From Fomitopsis serialis (taxonomy: Eukaryota; Basidiomycota; Agaricomycetes; Polyporales; Fomitopsidaceae): DNA of 10,407 bases. Of the stretch, positions 1 through 7,787 are shown piece by piece. Within the stretch, counting starts at the first letter, position 1; each line of letters opens with the position of its first letter. Position numbers and translations under genes: made by a program. The notes under the pieces are model-generated. The model had not been told where the DNA came from and ran no database searches. It saw only the letters and a list, made by a program, of their open reading frames with translations. The stretch is from positions 1-10,407 of the forward strand of contig NW_025955760.1 in the NCBI RefSeq assembly GCF_022376445.1, written 5' to 3'.

Positions 1-392
1 CGATCTGCACATCGCTCTCGCTCCTGCTCAGTCTCCGCCTCCTCGCTGCCCCTGCTGCTTGGTCGCTGGGCCGCCCGACGAGGAGATGGCGCGCGCGTCG
101 TCGGACGCTGTAGCGCGTCGCGGCCTGTCACGGAGCTTCCGGGACACACCCTGCATGACCTCCCGCTGCCCCGTTGGGGTCGGCGGCTCCTCCTCCTTCT
201 CACTCACCACCCCGTCCTCTCGCCGCCGCCGCCGTCGCGTCCTCGACAGCGCCCACCATGCTGCTGACCATCCAGCGTTACCCCAAACAGTGCGTCCAGC
301 GCTGCCCCACCCCCCCGCGATATACCGCCTGCAGTCCCTCTGGATGTCCTCCCCCCGGTCGCCCAACACCATGCGCTGCTCTCCCCTGTCAG
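1..392. other. C-rich stretch upstream of the first F-box-like gene
   Basis: This stretch is strongly C- and CT-rich on the plus strand, with CTCCTCCTTCT-type tracts around 188-200 and CCGCCGCCGCC near 222-235. Open frames exist on both strands, but they overlap each other, are of low complexity (Pro/Arg/Ser-rich) and match nothing I recognise. It probably holds the promoter and 5' leader of the gene whose F-box remnant begins near 393. The segment TGTCAG just before 393 could be a splice acceptor, so an earlier exon cannot be excluded. I support no gene here. Confidence 0.4.
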
Positions 393-573
393 GCCCTCGA
401 TCTCAACCACGAGTACTCGACACCATCGTCCCTTCGTCGCCCCGGCCGACGCCATGCAGCTCGCCCTCACCTGCCGCGACGCCTACGATGCAGCCATGCC
501 CGCTTCCTCTCCGAAGTCGTCCTCGGCGGCCCCTCCGTCATGGATGGCCCTGAGCAGATCACTCTCTCTGCAG
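393..573 (+). pseudogene. Broken F-box N-terminal end of an F-box/LRR-like gene
   Basis: This segment matches the N-terminus of the paralogue at 7788, but only if the frame is changed several times. The run ALDLNH (393-410) is in one frame, VLDTIV (413-430) in a second, FVAPADAMQLALTCRDA (433 to about 490) in a third, and ARFLSEVVLGG (498-530) back in the first. Each step is explained by one missing base, near 412, 430 and 495. A fourth is implied near 567-572, where the paralogue reads FCTSMLAD and this copy would read SCRYMLAD with one base restored. The pattern L-D-L...V/I, then a D/A-x-x-L-x-L-T-C-R block followed by RFLSEVVL, is typical of basidiomycete F-box proteins. In the family the F-box binds Skp1 to recruit an SCF ubiquitin ligase. 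As read here it cannot encode an intact F-box. Sequence error at homopolymers is an alternative to true decay. Confidence 0.6.
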
Positions 574-646
574 GTGAGCTCCCGGTTCGCCGTTCATTGC
601 TTCGATCGCGCCCGCCTTCTCTTCTCATTCAATGTCGGTGCGGCAG

Positions 647-703
647 CGGTACTCTCTCCACTTCGAATCGTCAACGGTACTTCTCTCCACTTCGAGTCGT
701 CAG
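647..703 (+). repeat. Two-copy tandem repeat, 28/29 bp
   Basis: Two adjacent copies (647-674 and 675-703) begin CGGTACT and contain CTCTCCACTTCGA, ending in TCGTCA followed by A or G. They differ by one inserted T and two substitutions. The repeat lies inside the intron-like insert and is immediately followed by a second pair of similar words (CCGCCACCCATG at 708-719 and 754-765). It looks like local slippage or duplication; no function can be assigned. Confidence 0.8.
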
Positions 704-1422
704 CGGCCGCCACCCATGGGCTCAACAGGCTTGTGATTCATCCTGCACACCTCGCCGCCACCCATGATGCCATGCATAGCGGTGGCGGGATGGGTATGCA
801 GATTGATTGAGGGGCTACAGGTCTACGTCACGTATGCCGAAGGGCCGTAAGCGGCCTCAGCGGATCGTTGGGTGCTACAGATGGCCACATACAGCGTTGA
901 TTGTGTCATTATTCAAGGCTACAGCGCAGCGTGATACTGTCCTTGGGCGACGGCGAAAAGGGCTCTTCTCCTGCGCGCGGCCGTAGTTCCGCTGGCTCAC
1001 GCGTGCCCGTGGTTCTACCCGACAGCCTCGGGGCTGCGTCTGACATACTACATCGGTCGGACTCGCCGCTTCGATCGCCCTCGCCCTTCTCTTCTTCATT
1101 TACTGCTATTTGCAACGCCCTCGCCCCGCCTCGGGTCATCAGCAGCTAGCATCGGCTCTGCTGAGTCCCCCATCTTTCGCGCGTGGTGAATGCTACTGGG
1201 GATCATATGCTATAGACCCCTCGGCGCAGGTCGTATCTTCGAGGGGACTCTCTTACGTGAGGCTGTAGAAGGTTTTGATTGGCCGTCACCCGATGGACCC
1301 GGAGCCTAAGTCTGACATAGTGGGTCAGCTGAAGCGAGCATAAACCTCGATAAAGTTTCCTGATAGCGCGCGGTGGGATCGTCCTCTTCTTGCATGTTTG
1401 GTGCCTGGCAGCAAGCGCGCCC

Positions 1423-1435
1423 GTCCGCGGCGGAC
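1423..1435. repeat. Short GC palindrome GTCCGCGGCGGAC
   Basis: This is an interrupted perfect inverted repeat with 6-bp arms (GTCCGC and GCGGAC) around a single G, inside the intron-like insert. It is followed closely by GAGCGCGCC. It could be a chance feature of GC-rich DNA or a binding site for a zinc-cluster regulator of the CGG..CCG type. I see nothing that decides between these. Confidence 0.35.
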
Positions 1436-1792
1436 ATCTCGCAGCGAGCGCGCCGTCCGAGGTAGCCCTTGTATGTTCATGGGGGACGCGAGGATGTTCG
1501 TTCAGCATCCCCTCGAGACGCACCACATCCTGACCGAATGGTAGTGTTATCACGTTGACAGCAGATTGGAGGCTGCTCGAAGACATCGTCTGATGGAAAA
1601 CTTGGGCGCACGTCTCTCCATTCAGTTGCTGCTAGCGCGCGACGAGATTGCTCGCCCTCACACGCTAGAGCAGACGCTCTTCCTCTGCGCGAGTGGATTG
1701 GAATGGACGTTCCGGTGTTGGACAGAGAACGAACGCATTACTTCGTCATGCGCCTCGCGACAGCGCCGTAGCTGACGCATCGGCCCAGGTAC

Positions 1793-3097
1793 ATGCTTGC
1801 CGACCCACACAACCGGATACGCCACCTGCGTGTGCTCGAGATCAAGGAGGGCGCGTTCGTGAGCTCCGAAGGCGAAGACCGAAGCGGCGCATGGGTCGCC
1901 GACTTCAGCTGTGCGGCGATCCTCGCCGACATGCTCCGCAAGGCGACCAACCTCCGCAAGATCACCATCCGCGACCTCGAGCCGCTGCTCCAGCACCAGC
2001 CCGCCGTCGCCGAGGCCATGTCCCACCTCTCGCGCCTGCGCGACCTCAGCTTCTACCTCGTCGGCAAGTGCACGCTCGAGATGCTCAAGAACACGACCTG
2101 CCACCCGTACCGCCTCGAGTTCGGCATGTGGAAGGACGGCCCACGCGTGGCGGGCGACACCGCCGCGTTCGACGAGTACGCGCCCTCGCTACACACCGTC
2201 AATCTCTGGCAGGTCGCGTGCCTGCTCGAGAGCTTCGGGCCGGAGTACGTCGGCGAGGGCGTCCGCGTGCTCGGGCTCGGTGGGCGCGTACCGCTGCTGT
2301 CGACGGTCTGCCGCGAGTTCCCGAACGTACGCACGATCACCTTCGCGCCCGAGTGCTCCGTCGAGGAGGAGGCGCCGACGGCCAACTGGACGAGCCTCGA
2401 CCACGTCGACACGAGCGCGCCGCTGCCGTTCTTCTCGTGCACCGTCCGGCGCCTCGACCTGCGCTACGTGCTCGGGGTCGTGCAGACGCGGCTGAGCAGG
2501 GCGCAGGTGGTCGACCGCACGGTGAAGCTGCTCACGCAGACGAAGCCAGTCGTGCTGTCGTGCAAGATCAGGGAGGACCCCGGCGACACGATCGTGGAGC
2601 GGCTCGTGCCTGTCATCTCGCAGGTGCGCTTCCTCGAGGTCGCGTATACGCCGCCGGAGCCCGTGGCCGGCAACCACGACATGTTCCCGCCGTTGCAGAA
2701 CGTGAACGACTGGACGGTGAGTCGTCTGGTGCGCTGTGCTCGCCGTTGACGCCGGAGCGGGAGTCTGACTGTCGTGCGACCGCAGGGCGAGTTCTTCCGG
2801 CGGTTCGAGAAGGTGCCGCTGGTCGGCCTGTCGTTCGCGTACTGCACCGACCCCGTGTGCTTCGGGCGGCCCGTGCAGGAGACGGCGCGGCTGGCGGCGG
2901 TGCATATCCCGACGCTGCAGTTCATCAGCATCGGCGTCGTCCCGAGGCGCGAGGGCCTCCCCGTGCCGACGCGGTTGTACTTCCGCGTGCAGATGCGTGG
3001 CAAGGCGCAGGAGCCGCTGTTGGAGCAGCTCGAGAGCGGTCCAGGGAAGCGTATCCGCGACGAGCTGCGTACGTTCGCACGTACCGCTGGTGCCTAA
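1793..3097 (+). CDS. F-box/LRR-like protein, C-terminal part (F-box detached)
   Basis: The coding sequence is 1793-2716 joined to 2786-3097, giving 411 residues. The start is the first ATG after an in-frame TAG at 1769-1771, and the stop is TAA at 3095-3097. The protein begins MLADPHNRIRHLRVLEIKEG and shows loosely spaced leucine-rich segments (IRHLRVLEI, NLRKITIRDLEPLL, LSRLRDLSFYL, SLHTVNL, FPNVRTITF, VRRLDLRYVLG, VRFLEVAY). This is the irregular repeat pattern of agaricomycete F-box/LRR-like proteins, where the repeats bind the substrate and the F-box binds Skp1. It aligns along its whole length with the paralogue at 7788-9244, including the intron position. If 1793 is the true start the product lacks an F-box and could not join an SCF ligase in the usual way. 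If the 574-1788 segment is spliced as an intron, the upstream frame breaks still prevent fusion as the sequence is read. The uninterrupted frame over 1.2 kb suggests the part is either conserved or only recently detached. Family assignment is likely; function is unknown. Confidence 0.7.
2717..2785 (+). other. Intron of the F-box/LRR-like gene (69 nt)
   Basis: The donor is GTGAGT and the acceptor CGCAG, with a TCTGACT branch-like element about 20 nt upstream of the acceptor. Splicing is in phase 0 and joins ...VNDWT to GEFFRR.... Reading through it would stop at TGA (2747-2749). The same position in the paralogue carries a matching 64-nt segment, so this intron predates the duplication. Confidence 0.85.
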
Positions 3098-3993
3098 TCT
3101 GTGAGCCTTTCATTTTAGCGTCTCTCGACACGCTGGCTAACCTCATGAGCAGAGAAGGATGGAGTTTTTATACACGCTCTCCGTCGCAACGTGATCTCCG
3201 TAACGAGGATCCCTTATGTCTCTTGGATAGACAGCCAAGCGACGTCTTCTTGCTATCTTATCGCTCAATATCCCCGCTTTGTACGCTGTCCGAGGATGCA
3301 TAGTCCAATGTATTCTACCTGTGTGTTCGTTTGCTGTCTGTCTGGCTCGAGCTGTGTTTTCTTGCCTCTTGTACTACTGTCTGTATGTCGTCCGCTGTTA
3401 CCACGTCTTGTGGAGTTAGATGGCCATCGTTGCTTGTGGCTTGCCACTTATTGCTGGGTGCGGATCGGATTTGAGTGGGAATTCGCATATGTACTACATG
3501 GATGTCCCGCTCCCTCGGTATCTGAAATGCGCACGTCCAATCTTCTTCGAGTGATTTGATGTCCCTATGTACGTTCAACACTCGGGTACCGTACACTGAC
3601 CAGGCAAACGCTGCACGTCCAATGCTCCTCAGGCTGCCAATGTATACATGATTCCGTCAGTTTCTAATGATCCCTTCCGCACGGAGTATACTTGTATGTA
3701 TTTACAAATGTGATCTACATAAATCTATCATTACATCACTCAAAGTGGCTTGTTCGTGGTTCTAGGTGGATGCGATACACGTACTTACTACCTACTACTG
3801 TAGTACTAGTATAGTAACTTACGTATTATTGCTGTCCTCAGGCTGTGGAGTGCGGTGGTCACTGTGAGCGGCAGTGGCGGTCCGGCGCGCGCGTCGTTGC
3901 ACGTGGCGGAGTCAGTGCGCGAGGGCCAAACACGGACCAAACAAACGCTCCCTTTGCTCATCGTCGACGACGACGCCCACGACGTCCAGCACG
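3098..3993. other. Intergenic: 3' region of the F-box/LRR gene and promoter of the FHA gene
   Basis: This stretch is less GC-rich than its flanks. AT-rich words at 3690-3740 (TGTATGTATTTACA, TACATAAATCTATC) are plausible 3'-end processing sequence for the upstream gene. The frame at 3191-3559 is Cys/Ser/Leu-rich without recognisable content and I do not treat it as a gene. The word GCACGTCCAAT occurs twice, around 3532 and 3612. The last 150 bases become GC-rich again and contain CCAAACA and CAAACAAACG (about 3925-3950), suiting a TATA-less promoter and 5' leader of the gene starting at 3994. No RNA gene was seen. Confidence 0.5.
3779..3824. repeat. 46-bp imperfect palindrome upstream of the FHA gene
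   Basis: The left arm starts ACGTACTTACTA and the right arm ends TAGTAACTTACGT, which is nearly its reverse complement. The centre, TACTACTGTAGTA, is also self-complementary except at one base. With a few mismatches and one 1-base gap the arms meet near 3801/3802, so the whole could form a cruciform or an RNA hairpin. It lies 170 nt before the FHA start codon, in AT-rich sequence. It may be a regulatory element or the remnant of a small inverted-repeat element. No target duplication was identified. Confidence 0.5.
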
Positions 3994-6711
3994 ATGCCCG
4001 CCCCCTTCTCCAGCCCGCCCCATGTCGTGCCCGTTACACTCCCTGCGCTCTACCTCTACCCGCTAAACGACTCATTTGTCCCAAAACACATCTCGCTCGT
4101 CAACAACCTGCGCGTCAAGATCGGTCGCCAGACGAACGCGAAGACCGTCCCCGCAGAACGCAATGGATTCTTCGACTCGAAGGTGCTGAGTAGGCAGCAT
4201 GCTGAGGTTTGGGAGGAGGGTGGAAAGGTACGTCGCGAGGCAGGTTTATGCGGCCGGAATAATCTCACCAATTTCACCACACCCCCGGCCGCGTGTAGAT
4301 TTACATCAAGGACGTCAAGAGTTCTAATGGAACGTTCATCAACGGCGAGAGGCTGAGTCCTGAAGGGCTCGAGTCTGAGCCGTTCGAGCTCAAGTCCGAA
4401 GACATCGTCGTACGTTCCTCACCCGTCGATAGCCAACGTCCCTCGCGTTGAGACAGGCATGTTGCACGTCAGGAATTCGGTATCGACATCGTCGGCGAGG
4501 ACAACAAGACCATCATTCACCACAAAGTCGCAGCGCGCGTTCTCTGCGTATTCAACGACCAAGATGCGCAGGCCGCCGCACGGGCAGAGGCACAACAGAA
4601 CCCGCCCAGCTACGGCACTGTCGCGGGGCAGGCACCCGCCGGAAGCGGTTTCAATTTTGCGGGCCAGCAACAGCCCTCTGCGAACGGCGTACCAGGACAG
4701 CAGCGTCGCCCGTCCATGCCGCAAGGCTTGGTGGGTATGGGTGGCATGGGCGGGAATGTGCGCCCACCAGGCAAGAGTGGCCTCACCTTCGACCATATCC
4801 TGACCCGGCTCCAAGGCGAGCTGCAGAAGAGCAGAGACACGGGCGCGGAATTGCACTCACTGACCAACGCTATGAATGAGATCCATGATACGCTCGGGGG
4901 CAATCTGGTGCGTCCTCTCTGGGACCAGTTTTGAGGACGACGACTGAAGCAGCTGTGAACAGCCACCTAATCTCCCTCCTTACCCCTCAGTCCTTCCCCC
5001 CGTCATGCCGCCTCAGTCGCAGGCACCCCCAGAGCCGTCGCAACAACAAATGCATGATACAAATGCCCTAAACGAGTTGCAGAGCCAGCTCCGCGAGACC
5101 CAGATGTCGCTCGCTACTCACGTCGAGAAGATCCGGACGCTAGAAGACATGCTTGCAGAGCAAGACGCCATCAAGCGCGAAGTGGGCACGATGCGCGAGC
5201 TCATGGAAGAACGTCGGCGCGAGATGGAGATGCTTCGAAGCCTCAGCGTGCGGAACTGGCGCCATGACCAATCGTCCGAAGAACACTATATGTCCGATGA
5301 TGATGACGCTCGAAGCATCAACACGATCGTCCCACACGAGCTGGAGAGGGTGGACGAGGAAGATGAGGAGCAGCTGGCTGCGGAAGACGACGTAGAGCGG
5401 AGGCGACGGAGAGACGAACTCGGTCGACCGGGGACGCCAGAGCCGACGGGTATGGGTATGGTCGAGGACGAGGAGGAGCAAGAGCAGCGCGATCGTCAAA
5501 GGAACGCAGAGAGATCGCGCTCGCCGTCGCCGTCGCCACCTCCCGTACCAGTGATTGTCGCCACCCCGCCGCCGCCTCCGACCGCCGCCATACCCGACGA
5601 GCTCATGGAACGCCTCAACACGCTGTCGAAACAGCTCGAGACGGCGCTCGAGTTCTCGCGCTCGCTCGAGGCGCAGCACACTATGGCCCAGTCTACAATC
5701 CAAATGCTCGAGTCGAAGGTCACTTCGCTGGAGAGCCTTGTCCACGACACGCAGTCGCAGGTGCAGACTCAGGCAGAGACTACTGAGCAGCTCGCCGAAG
5801 CTGTAAAGGCGGTCGAGATGCCACCCCAGGGACCTTCGCCCTCATCCGATGACCGCGACCGCGAGTCACTGACGGAGATCGTGAACGAGTGGAAGAAGAG
5901 TGTCGAAGGACGTTGGACTGGTGTGCAGGAGGAGTGGACGGAGGAGCGGGAGCGGTTGCGTCGCGCGCGCGAGGAGTGGGAGGTGCGAATGCGTGGACTC
6001 GAGGACGGATTCGGCAACGCCGTCTCGAAGCTCGAGTCCGGTCTATCAGTGCTTTCGGTCTTTCAAGGGCAGCAGCACCCGCAAGGGCTGCCCAACGGCA
6101 ACTTCAAGCATAGCGGAGGCTTGGTCACGCCTCCGAGTCCGCGGAGCCTGTCGGCGGAATCGACGCGACCGCGAACACGAAAGAAACGGACGAGTGCGTC
6201 GCGTGGGCGTACGCGATCGCGGTCGATGTCGACGGGGGGCGGCCAGGATCAGCTACCCGGGTCGTCGGCGTCGTCAGTATCAGACGCTGGCTCGCTCCCC
6301 GAATCCACAGGCCGTTCCTCGTGGGCTGTGTCCGACGCCTCGAGCGCGACGGACATGGAGACGCATCATCTCGCGGAAATGGCAGGCAAGTTTGGACTCG
6401 GCAAGGACAAGATTGCGCAGGGTATGCCCTTCCCTCTCACGCCGGAGTCCTCGGTGTTGCTCCACCCACTTAACCGGTCTGACCCTTCCTCCTGTACGGC
6501 AACAGACTCGCAGACGGATACGAGCACTAGGGATCCACCTAAAGAGATTGTAAGTGCTGTCCCCGGGTACTATCCAGACCAGCCTCTGATGTCGGAACGC
6601 GGACGCGAACAGCCTCATTTCACGAACTTGTCCACGGCGTTTGGCGTGCTTGTCCTCAGCGCGGCCGCGGCCGCGGTCATATGGCGAGTCAAACCGGATG
6701 GATCAGTATAG
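3994..6711 (+). CDS. FHA-domain, coiled-coil, tail-anchored protein (STRIPAK SLMAP/Far9/Far10-like)
   Basis: Four exons (3994-4227, 4299-4409, 4473-4907, 5017-6711) join in frame to 824 residues; the stop is TAG. Residues about 38-125 form an FHA domain, a phosphothreonine-binding fold, with the hallmark residues present: GR at 44-45, SRQH at 66-69, and SSNGT with N93 at 86-93. Next come a Gly/Gln/Pro-rich linker, a helical segment ([20 protein letters not shown]), a strong coiled coil (about 275-340), an acidic DDDD/EDEEE stretch, further coiled coils (about 450-530 and 540-605) and a Ser/Thr/Arg-rich region. The end is a hydrophobic segment of about 19 residues ([11 protein letters not shown]...VIW) followed by RVKPDGSV. 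N-terminal FHA, coiled coils and C-terminal anchor are the architecture of mammalian SLMAP, yeast Far9/Far10 and Sordaria PRO45. These tether the STRIPAK phosphatase-kinase complex to ER or nuclear-envelope membranes and act in cell fusion, septation and fruiting. An in-frame ATG at 3874 would add 40 low-complexity residues; I prefer 3994. No frame damage is seen. Membership of STRIPAK is inferred from architecture. Confidence 0.88.
4228..4298 (+). other. FHA gene intron 1 (71 nt)
   Basis: The donor is GTACGT and the acceptor TGTAG, in phase 0. It splits the FHA domain between the ..AEVWEEGGK strand and the [12 protein letters not shown] strand. Without removal the frame would lose the SSNGT motif. 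Confidence 0.88.
4410..4472 (+). other. FHA gene intron 2 (63 nt)
   Basis: The donor is GTACGT and the acceptor GTCAG, in phase 0, joining ..KSEDIV to EFGIDIV, the last strand of the FHA domain. An earlier AG (GACAG at 4452-4456) is available but would not restore this conserved junction. Confidence 0.85.
4908..5016 (+). other. FHA gene intron 3 (109 nt)
   Basis: The donor is GTGCGT after ..DTLGGNL and the acceptor is CCTCAG before [11 protein letters not shown], in phase 0. The nearer AG at 4989-4990 would put the long coiled-coil frame out of phase, so the acceptor at 5015-5016 is chosen. Reading through the intron meets TGA soon after the donor. An alternative short donor/acceptor pair cannot be fully excluded. 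Confidence 0.7.
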
Positions 6712-7322
6712 ATGGACTCGGATGTCGTCGTCGTGGTTGCGTGCAGTCCTGAAAAGGCTGTACTCATCAGAGGTAGTCGCACTTATTCAGACATATGCAC
6801 TTATAATCCATCACCTCTTCTCTTTGTCTGTCTACCTCCTCGCCTCGCTGTCTATGTTTACGGTTCGGAATTCGACTTTTCACTTTTCTCGTCACTCGTC
6901 CTCTCGTATTGATGGATTCGCCGCTCGTTGCCGCCAACCTTCTGTGCATGTATATACTCGACCCATGTCTCTCTCTTCTATTTAATCACGACCTGTCATG
7001 ACCGCCCGTACGTTATTACTTCGAACACTGCGACTTTTGGCTCCAGTGACCGTGAGGTCAGAGTGAGACAAAGTAGGAACTCCGAGTAGTAACGGCGCGT
7101 GAATATGGCTGTGTTCACCCGAGTGGATGCGTTCTCACCGCCACTGCTCTCTAGGTTCGGTACTCCTCCCTGCTCAGCTGCACGATGTTTGCCAGATTGT
7201 GCGACATACGTACCGATTTATATTCGATCCACCAGTGTCATAAAGGACCTCTGTGATCGTTCACTAATATGGAAAGAAAGGACCGCCGCATGAGGCAACA
7301 GTGCGCTGCTAAAAGCACGCTC

Positions 7323-7344
7323 AGCGCGCCTTGAGCGCGCCTTG
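7323..7344 (+). repeat. 11-bp perfect tandem duplication (AGCGCGCCTTG)
   Basis: AGCGCGCCTTG occurs twice head-to-tail and is followed by a partial third unit, CGCTT. It is a small GC-rich island in otherwise mixed intergenic sequence. Replication slippage explains it; no role is apparent. Confidence 0.8.
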
Positions 7345-7619
7345 CGCTTCGTGTGCCGACCTTTCGTATACCCGTCTATATCCTGTTTGAGGAAAGTCTA
7401 CTCGCGCTCAGTCAAGTCATCTGCGACATACCAGTTGGGAGTGCGTCGTAGTAGGTCGGGCTGCACACGATCACAAACGCGGTAAGCAGTACTGGTTGAT
7501 CATGTCGCATTGGCCATACATACTCGCGGCGCTCGATACTTCTCAATCCTCCACAACACACTGACTGTGGTCCTATGAATGGCACATTCGCGTAACGGTA
7601 CCTTGACTCACAATGTGAT

Positions 7620-7635
7620 TCGATAGAACTATCGA
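7620..7635. repeat. Perfect inverted repeat TCGATAG-AA-CTATCGA
   Basis: The 7-bp arms are perfectly complementary with a two-base centre, 153 nt upstream of the second F-box-like start codon. Such dyads often are dimeric transcription-factor sites, but the core does not match a fungal motif I can name with confidence. Confidence 0.6.
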
Positions 7636-7787
7636 GGAATTCTCAATCGTCACTGGTACAGACACGGGTTCGCCCTGGATCCTTCCTGGCATCATTCTCG
7701 CACGATCCGAATTCAATTGGTGCGCATCTCAGATCAATGCGTTCATCCTCATGTTCATAGAGTCAATAAGCAGTTCGCCATACGAAG

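Larger units (their letters stand above)
574..1788 (+). other. 1,215-nt interruption (intron-like insert) in the F-box-like gene
   Basis: The paralogue at 7788 reads without a break through this position (GPDRLVQFCTSMLAD, around 7950-7994). Here the matching coding segments end at 573 and resume at 1789. The pentamer CAGGT is present at both junctions (571-575 and 1786-1790). The left end gives a strong donor, GTGAGC. The right end has a GCTGACG branch-like element at 1771-1777 and a CAG acceptor at 1786-1788. The size is far above the 63-109 nt of the other introns in this window. Inside there are a 28/29-bp tandem repeat, CT-rich tracts (about 600-630 and 1070-1105) and only short, unconvincing frames. 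No terminal inverted repeat or transposase is visible. It could be a long or newly gained intron, or a small insertion with a 5-bp target duplication. Its right part must act as promoter if the downstream frame is expressed on its own. Confidence 0.5.
6712..7787. other. Intergenic: 3' region of the FHA gene, upstream of the second F-box-like gene
   Basis: The first 270 bases are T-rich (pyrimidine tracts such as CTCTTCTCTTTGTCTGTC at 6815-6832, and TATTTAATCACG at 6979) and fit a 3' UTR and poly(A) region. The remainder contains only short frames without recognisable content, an 11-bp tandem duplication (7323-7344) and a perfect inverted repeat (7620-7635). The promoter of the gene at 7788 should lie within the last few hundred bases. 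No TATA box, RNA gene or transposon relic is evident. Confidence 0.5.

Noticed and set aside
59..810. Several overlapping 120-200 codon frames on the plus strand
   Set aside because: They read through the F-box remnant in wrong frames and are Pro/Ser/Arg low-complexity; only the short blocks matching the paralogue are supported.
2189..2905. 238-codon minus-strand frame opposite the F-box/LRR-like gene
   Set aside because: It is an antisense shadow rich in Arg/His/Glu, with no recognisable domain, and spans the intron of the real gene.
1693..3303. 536-codon open frame on the plus strand overlapping the F-box/LRR-like gene
   Set aside because: It is Arg/Ala/Pro-rich throughout, as expected from a shifted frame of GC-rich coding DNA, and runs through the intron. 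The frame from 1793 has the paralogue homology.
3191..3559. 122-codon Cys/Leu-rich frame after the F-box/LRR-like gene
   Set aside because: It has no homology I recognise, lies in the presumed 3' region, and its codon use does not resemble the neighbouring genes.
3874..3993. Upstream in-frame ATG adding 40 residues to the FHA protein
   Set aside because: The added residues are Arg/Ser/Thr-rich leader-like sequence; the product from 3994 begins directly before the FHA domain, as is usual for this family.
5140..5745. 201-codon minus-strand frame inside the FHA gene
   Set aside because: It is the antisense of the coiled-coil exon; its Leu/Arg-rich content arises from the Glu/Gln/Ser codons of the real gene.
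6454..6505. Possible 52-nt intron near the end of the FHA gene (GTGTTG...AACAG with a CTTAAC branch-like word)
   Set aside because: Removing it shifts the frame and loses the C-terminal membrane anchor; the unspliced frame stays open to the anchor, so it is kept as coding.
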